Shown: piece after piece, positions 1 through 5,486 of the stretch | How the letters are laid out: every line of letters begins with the position of its first letter | Position numbering within the stretch: position 1 is the stretch's first letter | Assembly: GCA_005884705.1 (NCBI GenBank) | Contig: VBAF01000291.1 | Span: forward strand, 1-6,229 | Source of the DNA: Alphaproteobacteria bacterium | Lineage (GTDB): Bacteria; Pseudomonadota; Alphaproteobacteria; Reyranellales; Reyranellaceae | Length of the DNA stretch: 6,229 nucleotides | Direction of reading: 5' to 3' | Translations under genes and position numbers: made by a program | The notes under the pieces: generated by a model | The model's input: only the letters and a program-made list of their open reading frames with translations | Databases searched by the model: none | Told to the model about the DNA's origin: nothing

Positions 1-143
1 TCGCACATCGACATGTTGCCCATCGGGCTCGGCGAGAAGATGCCGTCGAAGCCGCGCCGCTCCGCCTCGCGGCAGAGCTCGATGGTATGGCGCCGGCGGC
101 CGGGCATGGCGACGACGGAAAGGGCGGGCAGGGCTTCGGTCAT
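1..143 (-). CDS. LLM-class (luciferase-like) flavin-dependent oxidoreductase, N-terminal fragment
   Basis: Only the first 47 codons are in the window; the rest lies to the left. Reading down from the ATG at 143-141, the protein begins MTEALPALSVVAMPGRRR, then has a helix ending EAERRGFDGIF followed by SPSPMGNMSMC. A short beta strand, a helix, and a 'RRGFDGIF' second strand are what begins the TIM barrel of luciferase-like monooxygenases, which use reduced FMN or F420 to oxidise small organic substrates. The start is supported by an AGGA ribosome-binding site (154-151) seven bases upstream. It is divergent from the Baeyer-Villiger monooxygenase gene, with the composite inverted repeat between them. 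Substrate cannot be inferred, and the family call rests on a short N-terminal segment. Confidence 0.6.
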   Translation of the reverse strand, partial: MTEALPALSVVAMPGRRRHTIELCREAERRGFDGIFSPSPMGNMSMC

Positions 144-150
144 AGCGGCA

Positions 151-154
151 TCCT
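151..154 (-). promoter_or_regulatory. Ribosome-binding site of the luciferase-like gene
   Basis: On the minus strand the sequence reads TAGGATGCCGCT followed by ATG. AGGA lies seven bases before the start codon, which is normal spacing and fixes the start at 143. The outer arm of the intergenic inverted repeat ends two bases upstream, at 156, so the repeat would lie in this gene's 5' leader if transcription begins beyond it. Confidence 0.5.
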
Positions 155-155
155 A

Positions 156-298
156 CCGTCGTCCCGACTCGCCCGGAATAACTTCCGGGCTTAAGCGAAG
201 CGGAGTGGAGGGACCTTTTTTCAACAATCAGCCGCAAATCGGCGAGAAAAGGTCCCTCCACTCCGCCTCGCTCTGCGAGGCTTCGGTCGGGACGACGG
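156..298. repeat. Composite inverted repeat (nested stems with side hairpins), MITE/BIME-like
   Basis: The outer arms are a perfect 13-bp inverted repeat, CCGTCGTCCCGAC at 156-168 against 286-298. The inner arms are a perfect 20-bp inverted repeat, 200-219 against 247-266, containing GGAGGGACC and GGTCCCTCC, with a 27-nt loop. Between outer and inner arms, each side carries its own small palindrome: GCCCGGAA-TAAC-TTCCGGGC at 171-190 on the left and GCCTCGC-TCT-GCGAGGC at 265-281 on the right (the latter competes for two bases with the inner stem). Folded, it gives a four-way, cloverleaf-like structure. The two halves read as two copies of one repeat unit in opposite orientation with diverged side hairpins. 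This resembles bacterial dispersed palindromic elements (REP/BIME or non-autonomous MITE), but no transposase or target-site duplication is visible. It fills most of the gap between two divergent genes and so must overlap or adjoin their promoters. Confidence 0.75.
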
Positions 299-339
299 GG
301 GTGCTTGCGCGTTCTGGACCGCCCGCTTATCCAACAGCC

Positions 340-1956
340 ATGAAAACCGATTTCGATGCCGTGGTGATCGGCGCCGGCTTTGCCGGGATGTACATGCTGC
401 ACCGCCTGCGCGGGCTGGGTTTCACGGCCCGCGTGATCGAGGCCGGCAAGGGCGTCGGCGGCACCTGGTACTGGAACCGCTATCCCGGCGCGCGCTGCGA
501 CGTCGAGAGCGTGCAGTATTCCTACCAGTTCTCACCCGAGCTCGAGCAGGACTGGGAGTGGACCGAGCGCTATGCCACCCAGCCCAAGATCCTGAAATAC
601 GCCAACCACGTCGCCGACCGCTTCGACCTGCGCCGCGACATCCAGTTCGAGACGCGGGTCAGCCGCGCGACCTTCGACGAGCGCGACAATGTCTGGCTGG
701 TGGAAACGGCCCCGGTCGGAAAAGAGGGGGGCGACCGCCTGCTGGCGCGCTTCGTCATCACCGCGATGGGCTGCCTCAGCTCGCCCAACACGCCGAAGAT
801 CCCCGGCCTCGCCGACTTCAACGGCCCGACGTACCACACCGGCAACTGGCCGCACGAGGGCGTCGACTTCACCGGCAAGACCGTCGGCGTGATCGGCACC
901 GGCTCGTCGGCTATCCAGTCGATCCCGCTCATCGCGAAGCAAGCCAAGCACCTGACGGTGTTCCAGCGCACCGCCAACTACACCATCCCGGCGCACAACC
1001 GGCCGCTCGATCCGGCCTACGTGCGCGAGGTCAAGGCCCACTATCGCGAGATGCGCAAGCGGGCCAAGACGCTGCCGGCCGGCATCGACCTCAGGGTCAA
1101 CAACGTCCCGGCGATCGAGACGCCGGAGGAGGAGCGCCGGCGCCAGTACCAGGAGCGCTGGGACTATGGCGGGTTGGGCTTCATGGCCTCGTTCAACGAC
1201 CTGCTGCTGAACGACGAGTCGAACAGGACCGCGGCCGAGTTCGTGCGCGAGAAGATCCGCGAGATCGTCAAGGACCCGAAGACCGCGGAGATCCTATCGC
1301 CGACCAACATCATCGGCTGCAAGCGGCTGTGCGTCGACACCGGCTACTGGGAGACCTTCAATCGGCCGAACGTCACCCTGGTCGATATCCGGGCAGATGG
1401 CGATGGGGGGCCGATCGAGCGCATCACGCCGACGGGCGCGCGCGCCAGGGGACAGGACTACGACTTCGACACCCTGGTGCTGGCGACCGGCTTCGATGCG
1501 ATGACCGGCGCGCTGCTCAAGGTCGACATTCGCGGCCGCGGCGGCGTCACGCTCCGGGAGAAATGGGGCGAGGGGCCAAAGACCTATCTCGGCCTGACGG
1601 TCGTCGGCTTCCCCAACCTGTTCACCATCACCGGACCGGGCAGCCCCTCGGTGCTGACCAACATGCTGCCGTCGATCGAGCAGCATGCCGACTGGATCGC
1701 CGATTGCCTTGCCGCGCTGCGCGACAAGGGCGTGTCGCTGATCGAGCCGGTCGAGACGGCGGAAGCGTTCTGGGCGGGCGAGGTCGGCGGGGCGGCCAAC
1801 ATCACCCTGCGCTCGAGCTGCAGCTCGTGGTACGTCGGCGCCAACATCCCCGGCAAGCCGCGGGTCTTCATGCCCTACATCGGCGGCCTGCCGGCCTACA
1901 TCGAGCGCTGCGAGGCGGTGGTGGCGAAGGATTACGAGGGCTTTGCTTTCGCCTGA
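340..1956 (+). CDS. Type I Baeyer-Villiger monooxygenase, phenylacetone monooxygenase-like
   Basis: A 538-aa FAD- and NADPH-dependent flavoprotein that should insert one oxygen atom of O2 next to a ketone carbonyl, giving an ester or lactone. Visible motifs in order: FAD Rossmann loop GAGFAG (11-16); BVMO-type GG-T-W-x4-YPG-x3-D (40-54, ending at D54); the hallmark FxGxxxHxxxWP fingerprint (F160 to P171, central H166); NADPH Rossmann GTGSSA (186-191); catalytic-arginine candidate R329 in GCKRL; and the ATGFD motif (382-386). GPGSPSVLTNM (432-442) keeps the two-residue bulge that distinguishes phenylacetone monooxygenase from cyclohexanone monooxygenase, and the length matches phenylacetone monooxygenase (about 542 aa). 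The frame is open back to position 13, but the product begins at the ATG at 340. Homology starts immediately there (MKTDFDAVVIGAGFAG), and the upstream part crosses the inverted repeat and the divergent gene. No good Shine-Dalgarno precedes 340. The 3' end overlaps the response regulator gene by 25 bp. The natural ketone is unknown. Confidence 0.92.
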   Translation: MKTDFDAVVIGAGFAGMYMLHRLRGLGFTARVIEAGKGVGGTWYWNRYPGARCDVESVQYSYQFSPELEQDWEWTERYATQPKILKYANHVADRFDLRRDIQFETRVSRATFDERDNVWLVETAPVGKEGGDRLLARFVITAMGCLSSPNTPKIPGLADFNGPTYHTGNWPHEGVDFTGKTVGVIGTGSSAIQSIPLIAKQAKHLTVFQRTANYTIPAHNRPLDPAYVREVKAHYREMRKRAKTLPAGIDLRVNNVPAIETPEEERRRQYQERWDYGGLGFMASFNDLLLNDESNRTAAEFVREKIREIVKDPKTAEILSPTNIIGCKRLCVDTGYWETFNRPNVTLVDIRADGDGGPIERITPTGARARGQDYDFDTLVLATGFDAMTGALLKVDIRGRGGVTLREKWGEGPKTYLGLTVVGFPNLFTITGPGSPSVLTNMLPSIEQHADWIADCLAALRDKGVSLIEPVETAEAFWAGEVGGAANITLRSSCSSWYVGANIPGKPRVFMPYIGGLPAYIERCEAVVAKDYEGFAFA

Positions 1957-2360
1957 GACGGGCCGTGACGGCCTGCGCGCCGGACGATCGGCGCGAACAT
2001 GGCGGTGGCCACGTCGACCAGCTCGAGCCGCTTGACCGGCTTGGCGAGGTAGGTCGCGTCGCGCATCGCCGGCGGTATGTCCTCGGGCCCGTAGCCGCTG
2101 ACGACGATGAAGGGAACGTGGCGGGTCGTGAGCTCGAGCGCGATCGGCGCGGCGGTCCCGCTCCACAGGCGGACATCCAGCACGGCGCCGTCGATCGTCT
2201 GGTCGCGCGCGACGTCGCAGGCGTGCGCGACGTCGCCGATCGGGCCGACGATCGCCGCGCCCGCGTCCTCGAGGAAGGCCCGCAGATCATGGCCGACGAG
2301 GAAATCGTCCTCGACGATCAGGACTGTCTTGCCGGCAAGGGGTCGCCGTACGCGTCCCAA
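1932..2360 (-). CDS. Single-domain response regulator (receiver only), PFxFATGY-like
   Basis: A 142-aa protein made of one CheY-like receiver domain with no output domain. Receiver residues are all present: acidic pair D18/D19 after VLIVE, phosphoacceptor D62 in AVLDVRL, S88 in the Thr/Ser position, and K107 in the KP motif. The segment P83-F84-I-V-V-S88-G89-Y90 fits the PFxFATGY signature known from alphaproteobacterial single-domain regulators such as Sinorhizobium Sma0114 and Sphingomonas SdrG, some of which act in the general stress response with HWE/HisKA2 kinases. The start must be TTG at 2360-2358. It is preceded by GGGAG six bases away, there is no other ATG, GTG or TTG before the first receiver strand, and an in-frame TAG lies upstream at 2417-2415. 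The last 25 bp overlap the convergent monooxygenase gene. The cognate kinase is not in the window. An EcfG-type promoter lies upstream. Confidence 0.88.
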   Translation of the reverse strand: MGRVRRPLAGKTVLIVEDDFLVGHDLRAFLEDAGAAIVGPIGDVAHACDVARDQTIDGAVLDVRLWSGTAAPIALELTTRHVPFIVVSGYGPEDIPPAMRDATYLAKPVKRLELVDVATAMFAPIVRRAGRHGPSQAKAKPS

Positions 2361-2366
2361 GGGCCG

Positions 2367-2371
2367 CTCCC
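2367..2371 (-). promoter_or_regulatory. Ribosome-binding site deciding the TTG start of the response regulator
   Basis: The minus strand reads CACCGGGAGCGGCCC and then TTG. GGGAG, followed by about six bases, is normal Shine-Dalgarno placement. It supports translation from the rare TTG codon, which is also the only candidate start between the upstream in-frame stop and the conserved receiver sequence. Confidence 0.5.
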
Positions 2372-2379
2372 GGTGCTGG

Positions 2380-2398
2380 GGCCCGGTCCGTCCGGGCC
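2380..2398 (-). repeat. Short hairpin in the response regulator 5' leader
   Basis: GGCCCGG (2380-2386) and CCGGGCC (2392-2398) form a perfect 7-bp GC stem with a 5-nt loop. It lies about 20 nt before the TTG start and downstream of the predicted transcription start. It could affect translation or mRNA stability, but short GC palindromes are common at this base composition. Confidence 0.4.
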
Positions 2399-2445
2399 GA
2401 AAGAACCGGCGTCGCTACCTGTCTCTCCGCTCGTCGATCCCTTCA

Positions 2446-2470
2446 AACGCCGGCACCGGCAGGAAGTTCC
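2446..2470 (-). promoter_or_regulatory. EcfG-type general stress promoter (GGAAC-N16-CGTT) for the response regulator
   Basis: On the minus strand GGAAC (2470-2466) is followed by exactly 16 bases and then CGTT (2449-2446). This is an exact match in both boxes and spacing to the promoter consensus of the alphaproteobacterial ECF sigma factor EcfG, which drives the general stress regulon. The predicted transcript starts near 2438-2440, giving a leader of about 80 nt before the TTG at 2360. It points at a PFxFATGY-like receiver, a family with known general-stress members, which makes a chance match less likely. The inference is that the gene is induced under stress, possibly as feedback on the phosphorelay. 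Confidence 0.72.
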
Positions 2471-2485
2471 TATTTGCAGTTTCAC

Positions 2486-2613
2486 CGTCCCAGGCGTCCC
2501 AGACGTCCCAGACCGTCCCACCAGGGGGGTGGGGTGAAATTCTGGGACGCCCGCCTAAAACCCTTATGGAATCAGCATCGGAGGCGTCCCAGCGCCCGTG
2601 GGACGCCGTCCCG
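2486..2613. repeat. CGTCCCA heptamer array, direct and inverted copies
   Basis: CGTCCCA occurs as a direct run at 2486-2492, 2495-2501, 2504-2510 and 2514-2520, with start-to-start spacings of 9, 9 and 10 bp, close to one helical turn. An inverted copy TGGGACG is at 2543-2549, another CGTCCCA at 2585-2591, TGGGACG at 2599-2605, and a one-mismatch CGTCCCG at 2607-2613. GCGTCCCAGA (2494-2503) pairs perfectly with 2541-2550. CCCACC/GGTGGG (2517-2522/2528-2533) could form a smaller stem inside. No coding region fits here. It could be a multimeric protein-binding site or part of a dispersed repeat family; neither can be decided from one copy. The array ends 16 bp upstream of the GGAAC box of the response regulator promoter. 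Confidence 0.75.
2583..2607 (-). terminator. Hairpin just downstream of the GGT-like gene, terminator-like
   Basis: GGCGTCCCA (2583-2591) and TGGGACGCC (2599-2607) form a perfect 9-bp stem with a 7-nt loop. On the minus strand it begins nine bases after the TGA stop of the GGT-like gene, a typical place for a terminator. No uridine tract follows directly (the next bases read TCCGATGC), so a classic Rho-independent terminator is doubtful. The stem may instead stabilise the 3' end or simply be part of the heptamer array, whose repeats form both arms. Confidence 0.4.
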
Positions 2614-2615
2614 CT

Positions 2616-4223
2616 TCAGTACCCGATCGCCGCGCCGTCGCTCCGCGGATCGGCGCCGCCGATCCTGAGGCCGCTCGCCGGATCGACGGTGATGCCGTGG
2701 GCGTGGCCGGCCGTCTCGCTCCAGGCGCCCCAGCGGTTGACCAGGTGGCCGCGCCGTTCGAGTTCCTCGATCGTGCCGGCCGGGAAGCGCGCCTCCATGT
2801 GCAGCGTGTCGCGCGCTTCGAGCAGCCCGAAGCGGCCCGACAGGAAGCGCGGCGCCTCGAGCGCCTGCTGGATGTCGAGGCCGTGGTCGATCATCGCCAC
2901 GTAGGTCTGCAGGTGGATCTGCGGCTGCCCGTCGGCGCCCATGCAGCCGACCGCGGCCCAGAACTTATCGTCGCGGAAGGCGAGCGAGGCGATCAGCGTG
3001 TGCAGCGGCGTCTTGCCCGGCTCGACCCTGTTGGGGCTGTCGGGATCGAGCGAGAAGTAGGCCGAGCGGTTCTGCAGCACCACGCCGGTGCGGCCGGCCA
3101 CCACCGCGGCGCCAAACACGCCGTAGAGCGAGTGGATCAGCGAGACCGCGTTGCCCTCCCTGTCGACCGCGGCGATGTAGACGGTGTCGCCCGACAGGCT
3201 GCCGTACGACGGGATCTTGTCCCACGGCAGCGCGCGCGCGGGATCGATCAGCGCGCGGCGCTCGGCGGCATAGGCCTTGGAGATCAGCCGCTCGGTCGGC
3301 ACGTCGGCGAAGCGCGGATCGCCGATATGCCGGTCGCGGTCGTGATAGGCGAGCTGCTTGGCCTGCACCATCAGATGGACATGGTCCGGCCCGAGGAACG
3401 GCCTGGCGTGCAGCTCGAACGGCTCGAGCAGGTTCAGCATCTCGAGCACGGCGAAGCCTTGGGTCGGCGGCGGCGTCTCGTAGATCGTGACGCCGCGGTA
3501 GCTGCCCTTGATCGGCTCGCCCCAGCGCGCGCGCTGCGCCGCGAGGTCGGCTTGGGTGAAGAAGCCGTCGTTGGCTTCCGACCAGCGCACCATCTCCTTG
3601 GCGACGTCGCCGGCGTAGAAGCCGTACCAGCCGTCGCCGGCGATCGCTTGCAGCGTGCGGGCGAGGTCGGGATTCCTGAGCAGCCGGCCGTCCTTCAGGA
3701 AGATCGCGGCGGCCTCGGGACTCTTCTCCAGTTCGAGCCTCGCCACCTCGCGCCACTGCGCCAGACGCGCCGTCACCGGGAAGCCGTCGCTTGCGTAGCC
3801 GATCGCGCTCTCCAGGCAGCGCGCCAGCGGCAGCCGGCCGTAGGCGGCATGCGCCTCGGTCCAGCTCGCCACAGCGCCGGGCACGGTGAGGGTGGCCGGC
3901 AGCACGCCGCGATACGGCACCTCGCTGAGGCCGCGGCGGGCGAAGGCGTCGAGCGTGCCGCCCGATCCGGCGCGGCCGCCGCCGTCGATGTAGCGGACCT
4001 GGCCGGTCTTGGCGTCGTAGATCAGCCAGAAGGCGTCGCCGCCGATGCTGGTCATGTGCGGGTAGAGCACCGACAGCGCAGCACTGGCGGCGAGGGCGGC
4101 ATCGACCGCCGAGCCGCCGGCGCGCAGCAGGTCGACGCCGGCGGCCGAGGCGAGGCTGTGCGGCGAGGTCACCAGGCCGTTCGGCGCCAGCGTGGCCGGA
4201 CGGCCGGTCAGTATTTCTGTCAT
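2616..4223 (-). CDS. Gamma-glutamyltransferase family Ntn-hydrolase, YwrD-like, probably cytoplasmic
   Basis: A 535-aa proenzyme of the gamma-glutamyltransferase fold. Family features: AGGSAVDAAL (35-44), GGDAF (61-65), the DGGGRAG strand (80-86), PPPTQGFAVLEMLNLLE in the middle, and GDTVYIAAVD with T347 as the predicted N-terminal nucleophile. Self-cleavage before T347 would give a large chain of about 346 residues and a small chain of 189, as in the family. GCMGADGQPQ (426-435) is the late glycine-rich loop. There is no signal peptide, unlike periplasmic Ggt. Compared with remembered E. coli Ggt active-site positions, TTHYS is DTVYI, N411 is Y367, Q430 is R386, D433 is Y389 and the Ser462-Ser463 pair is H408-T409. 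The gamma-glutamyl pocket is therefore not conserved, and glutathione is an unlikely substrate. It is more probably an acylase or amidohydrolase of unknown specificity. The ATG start at 4223 has no clear Shine-Dalgarno and lies divergent from the SRPBCC operon. Confidence 0.88.
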   Translation of the reverse strand: MTEILTGRPATLAPNGLVTSPHSLASAAGVDLLRAGGSAVDAALAASAALSVLYPHMTSIGGDAFWLIYDAKTGQVRYIDGGGRAGSGGTLDAFARRGLSEVPYRGVLPATLTVPGAVASWTEAHAAYGRLPLARCLESAIGYASDGFPVTARLAQWREVARLELEKSPEAAAIFLKDGRLLRNPDLARTLQAIAGDGWYGFYAGDVAKEMVRWSEANDGFFTQADLAAQRARWGEPIKGSYRGVTIYETPPPTQGFAVLEMLNLLEPFELHARPFLGPDHVHLMVQAKQLAYHDRDRHIGDPRFADVPTERLISKAYAAERRALIDPARALPWDKIPSYGSLSGDTVYIAAVDREGNAVSLIHSLYGVFGAAVVAGRTGVVLQNRSAYFSLDPDSPNRVEPGKTPLHTLIASLAFRDDKFWAAVGCMGADGQPQIHLQTYVAMIDHGLDIQQALEAPRFLSGRFGLLEARDTLHMEARFPAGTIEELERRGHLVNRWGAWSETAGHAHGITVDPASGLRIGGADPRSDGAAIGY

Positions 4224-4252
4224 GAGAAGTTCTTAAGTCTTGTGCGAGAGAG

Positions 4253-4281
4253 TTGACAGGACGGACGAAGCTTCCTATCCC
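4253..4281 (+). promoter_or_regulatory. Sigma-70-type promoter of the SRPBCC-YceI-SRPBCC-VOC operon
   Basis: A perfect TTGACA at 4253-4258 is followed 17 bp later by TATCCC at 4276-4281, a fair -10 box. The predicted start of transcription is near 4288, about 28 bases before the ATG at 4316. It is the only strong promoter-like match in this gap and directs the four-gene operon. The initiation region coincides with a palindrome at 4281-4298. Confidence 0.6.
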
Positions 4282-4298
4282 TTAACCAACAGGTTAAG
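4281..4298. promoter_or_regulatory. Operator-like palindrome overlapping the operon start site
   Basis: CTTAACC-AACA-GGTTAAG is a perfect 7-bp inverted repeat with a 4-bp spacer. It begins at the last base of the -10 box and covers the predicted +1, the classic position for a repressor. An 18-bp dyad with AACC/GGTT half-sites resembles sites bound by ArsR-type winged-helix repressors, and AHSA1-type SRPBCC genes are often partnered with ArsR regulators. No regulator gene is in the window, so the binding protein is inferred. It also lies upstream of the divergent GGT-like gene and might affect both directions. Confidence 0.55.
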
Positions 4299-4315
4299 TA
4301 TTCGAGAGCGTCCCC

Positions 4316-4861
4316 ATGCGCAGATTTATCGGCATCGTCGTCCTTGTCGTGGTCGTTGCCGTCGCAGGCGTGCTCGCCTATGCGGCGACTAAGCCCGACG
4401 CCTTCCGCGTCGAGCGCTCGATCGCCATCAAGGCGCCGCCCGAGAAGGTGCTGGCGCTGGTCGGCGACCTGCGCGGCTGGACCGCCTGGTCGCCCTACGA
4501 GAAGAAGGATCCCGCCATGAAGCGGGCCTATGCCGGCAGCGCCGCGGGCAAGGGCGCGGTCTACGAATGGGACGGCAACAAGGAAGTCGGCCGCGGCCGC
4601 ATGGAAATCCTCGAGGCGGGGCCGTCGAAGGTGCTGATCAAGCTCGACTTCATCAGCCCGTTCGAGGCGCACAACACCGCCGAGTTCACCGCCGTGCCCC
4701 AGGGCGAAAACACCAACGTCACCTCCACCGTCACCTGGGCGATGTACGGTCCCAGCCCTTATTTCGCCAAGGTCATGCACACAGTGATCGACATGGACAA
4801 GATGGTCGGCCGCGATTTCGAGGCCGGCCTGCAGAGCCTCAAGGCCGTCGCGGAGAAGTGA
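4316..4861 (+). CDS. Membrane-anchored SRPBCC (polyketide cyclase/START-like) protein
   Basis: A 181-aa protein. Residues 4-24 form one hydrophobic helix rich in Val/Ile/Leu after M-R-R, so an N-in signal anchor with the rest in the periplasm is likely. From about residue 29 (FRVERSIAIKAPPEKVLALVGDLRGWTAWSPYEK) it follows the Polyketide_cyc2-like SRPBCC pattern: first strand, the 'APPEKV' helix start, and W-x-x-WSP. It continues through GAVYEWDG and GRGRMEI to a C-terminal helix (DMDKMVGRDFEAGLQSLKAV). The fold holds a hydrophobic ligand in a deep cavity; no catalytic set is evident and the ligand is unknown. The start is supported by GAGAG at 4304-4308, seven bases before the ATG. It is first in the operon; its TGA is separated from the yceI-like ATG by one base. 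Confidence 0.85.
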   Translation: MRRFIGIVVLVVVVAVAGVLAYAATKPDAFRVERSIAIKAPPEKVLALVGDLRGWTAWSPYEKKDPAMKRAYAGSAAGKGAVYEWDGNKEVGRGRMEILEAGPSKVLIKLDFISPFEAHNTAEFTAVPQGENTNVTSTVTWAMYGPSPYFAKVMHTVIDMDKMVGRDFEAGLQSLKAVAEK

Positions 4862-4862
4862 C

Positions 4863-5486
4863 ATGACACGCCTCGCCGTCCTCGGCGCGCTGCTGGCACT
4901 CGCCGCCGGCCCCGCCGCCGCACAGTCGTCGTCGGACCTGCCGCCCGGCGTATTCATGGGCGGCAAGGACCTCGCCGACGCGCGCGCCGGCAGCTACACG
5001 ATCGATCCCGACCACAACGCGGTATTCGCCCGCGTGCAGCACATCGGCTACTCGTGGCTCGTGTTCCGCTTCGACCGCGCCAGCGGCAAGCTCGCCTGGG
5101 ATCCGGCGGCGCCGGAGAAGTCGACGCTGTCGGTCGCGGTGGTGGTCGAGTCGATCACCTCGAACGTCAAGGGCTTCGCCTCGGACCTGGCGGGCGAGCA
5201 GTACTTGAAGGCGGCCAAGTTCCCCGAGGCGACGTTCGTCTCGACCGCCTTCCGCCGCGGCGATGCGATGCACGGCAAGGTGGACGGGCAGCTCACCCTG
5301 ATGGGCATCACCAAGCCGGCGACCTTCGAGGTCGAGCTGGTCGGCGCGGGCAAGGGCTGGGCCGACAAGCCGCGGCTCGGCGTGCATGCCGTCGCGGCGA
5401 TCGATCCCAAGGACTTCGGGCTGCCGGCCGTATTCGGCAAGGCGATCGAGATCGTGGTCGACACCGAATTCGAGAGGGCGCCATGA
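4863..5486 (+). CDS. YceI family periplasmic lipid/isoprenoid-binding protein
   Basis: A 207-aa secreted protein. It has a Sec signal peptide (MTRLAVLGALLALAAGPAAA) with likely cleavage after A18-A-A20, before Q21. The YceI barrel runs from about residue 44 (SYTIDPDHNAVFARVQHIGYSWLVFRF) to the end, with GKLAWDPAAPEKSTLSVAVVVESITS, the YLKAAKFPEATF segment, and LTLMGITKPATFEVEL, all typical of the family. YceI proteins are lipocalin-like beta-barrels whose known members bind long isoprenoid or amphiphilic molecules such as polyprenyl quinones; many are induced by stress or high pH. It starts one base after the preceding SRPBCC stop and overlaps the next gene by four bases (ATGA), so the three are probably translationally coupled. 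The ligand is not predictable. The residue block 25-43 between signal peptide and barrel is a short extension. Confidence 0.93.
   Translation: MTRLAVLGALLALAAGPAAAQSSSDLPPGVFMGGKDLADARAGSYTIDPDHNAVFARVQHIGYSWLVFRFDRASGKLAWDPAAPEKSTLSVAVVVESITSNVKGFASDLAGEQYLKAAKFPEATFVSTAFRRGDAMHGKVDGQLTLMGITKPATFEVELVGAGKGWADKPRLGVHAVAAIDPKDFGLPAVFGKAIEIVVDTEFERAP

Noticed and set aside
305..332. Possible promoter TTGCGC-N16-TTATCC for the monooxygenase
   Set aside because: Both boxes are weak, and the start of transcription would fall almost on the ATG; not strong enough to list as a feature.
13..339. N-terminal extension of the monooxygenase frame by 109 codons
   Set aside because: It would cross the inverted repeat and the divergent luciferase-like gene, and the family N-terminus begins exactly at the ATG at 340.
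2486..2520. CRISPR or iteron-type plasmid origin as an explanation of the CGTCCCA repeats
   Set aside because: Repeat units are only 7 bp with 2-3 bp gaps, no spacers of CRISPR length exist, and no replication gene or AT-rich segment is nearby.
2318..2521. 67-codon minus-strand open frame over the response regulator leader
   Set aside because: It has low-complexity Gly/Ser/Pro composition, overlaps the EcfG promoter and part of the heptamer array, and matches no family I recognise.
558..2537. 659-codon plus-strand open frame overlapping the monooxygenase
   Set aside because: It is the wrong frame of a well-supported gene, low-complexity in Arg/Gly/Pro/Ala, and runs through the opposite-strand response regulator.
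2598..4256. 552-codon plus-strand open frame opposite the GGT-like gene
   Set aside because: It is antisense to a clear family member, its translation is rich in Arg/Ala/Gly/Val/Asp with no recognisable domain, and it arises from GC-rich third-position bias.
5054..5482. Upstream extension of the AHSA1-type SRPBCC frame
   Set aside because: It lies inside the yceI-like gene in another frame; the ATGA overlap and GAGG site at 5483 give a better start and homology begins there.
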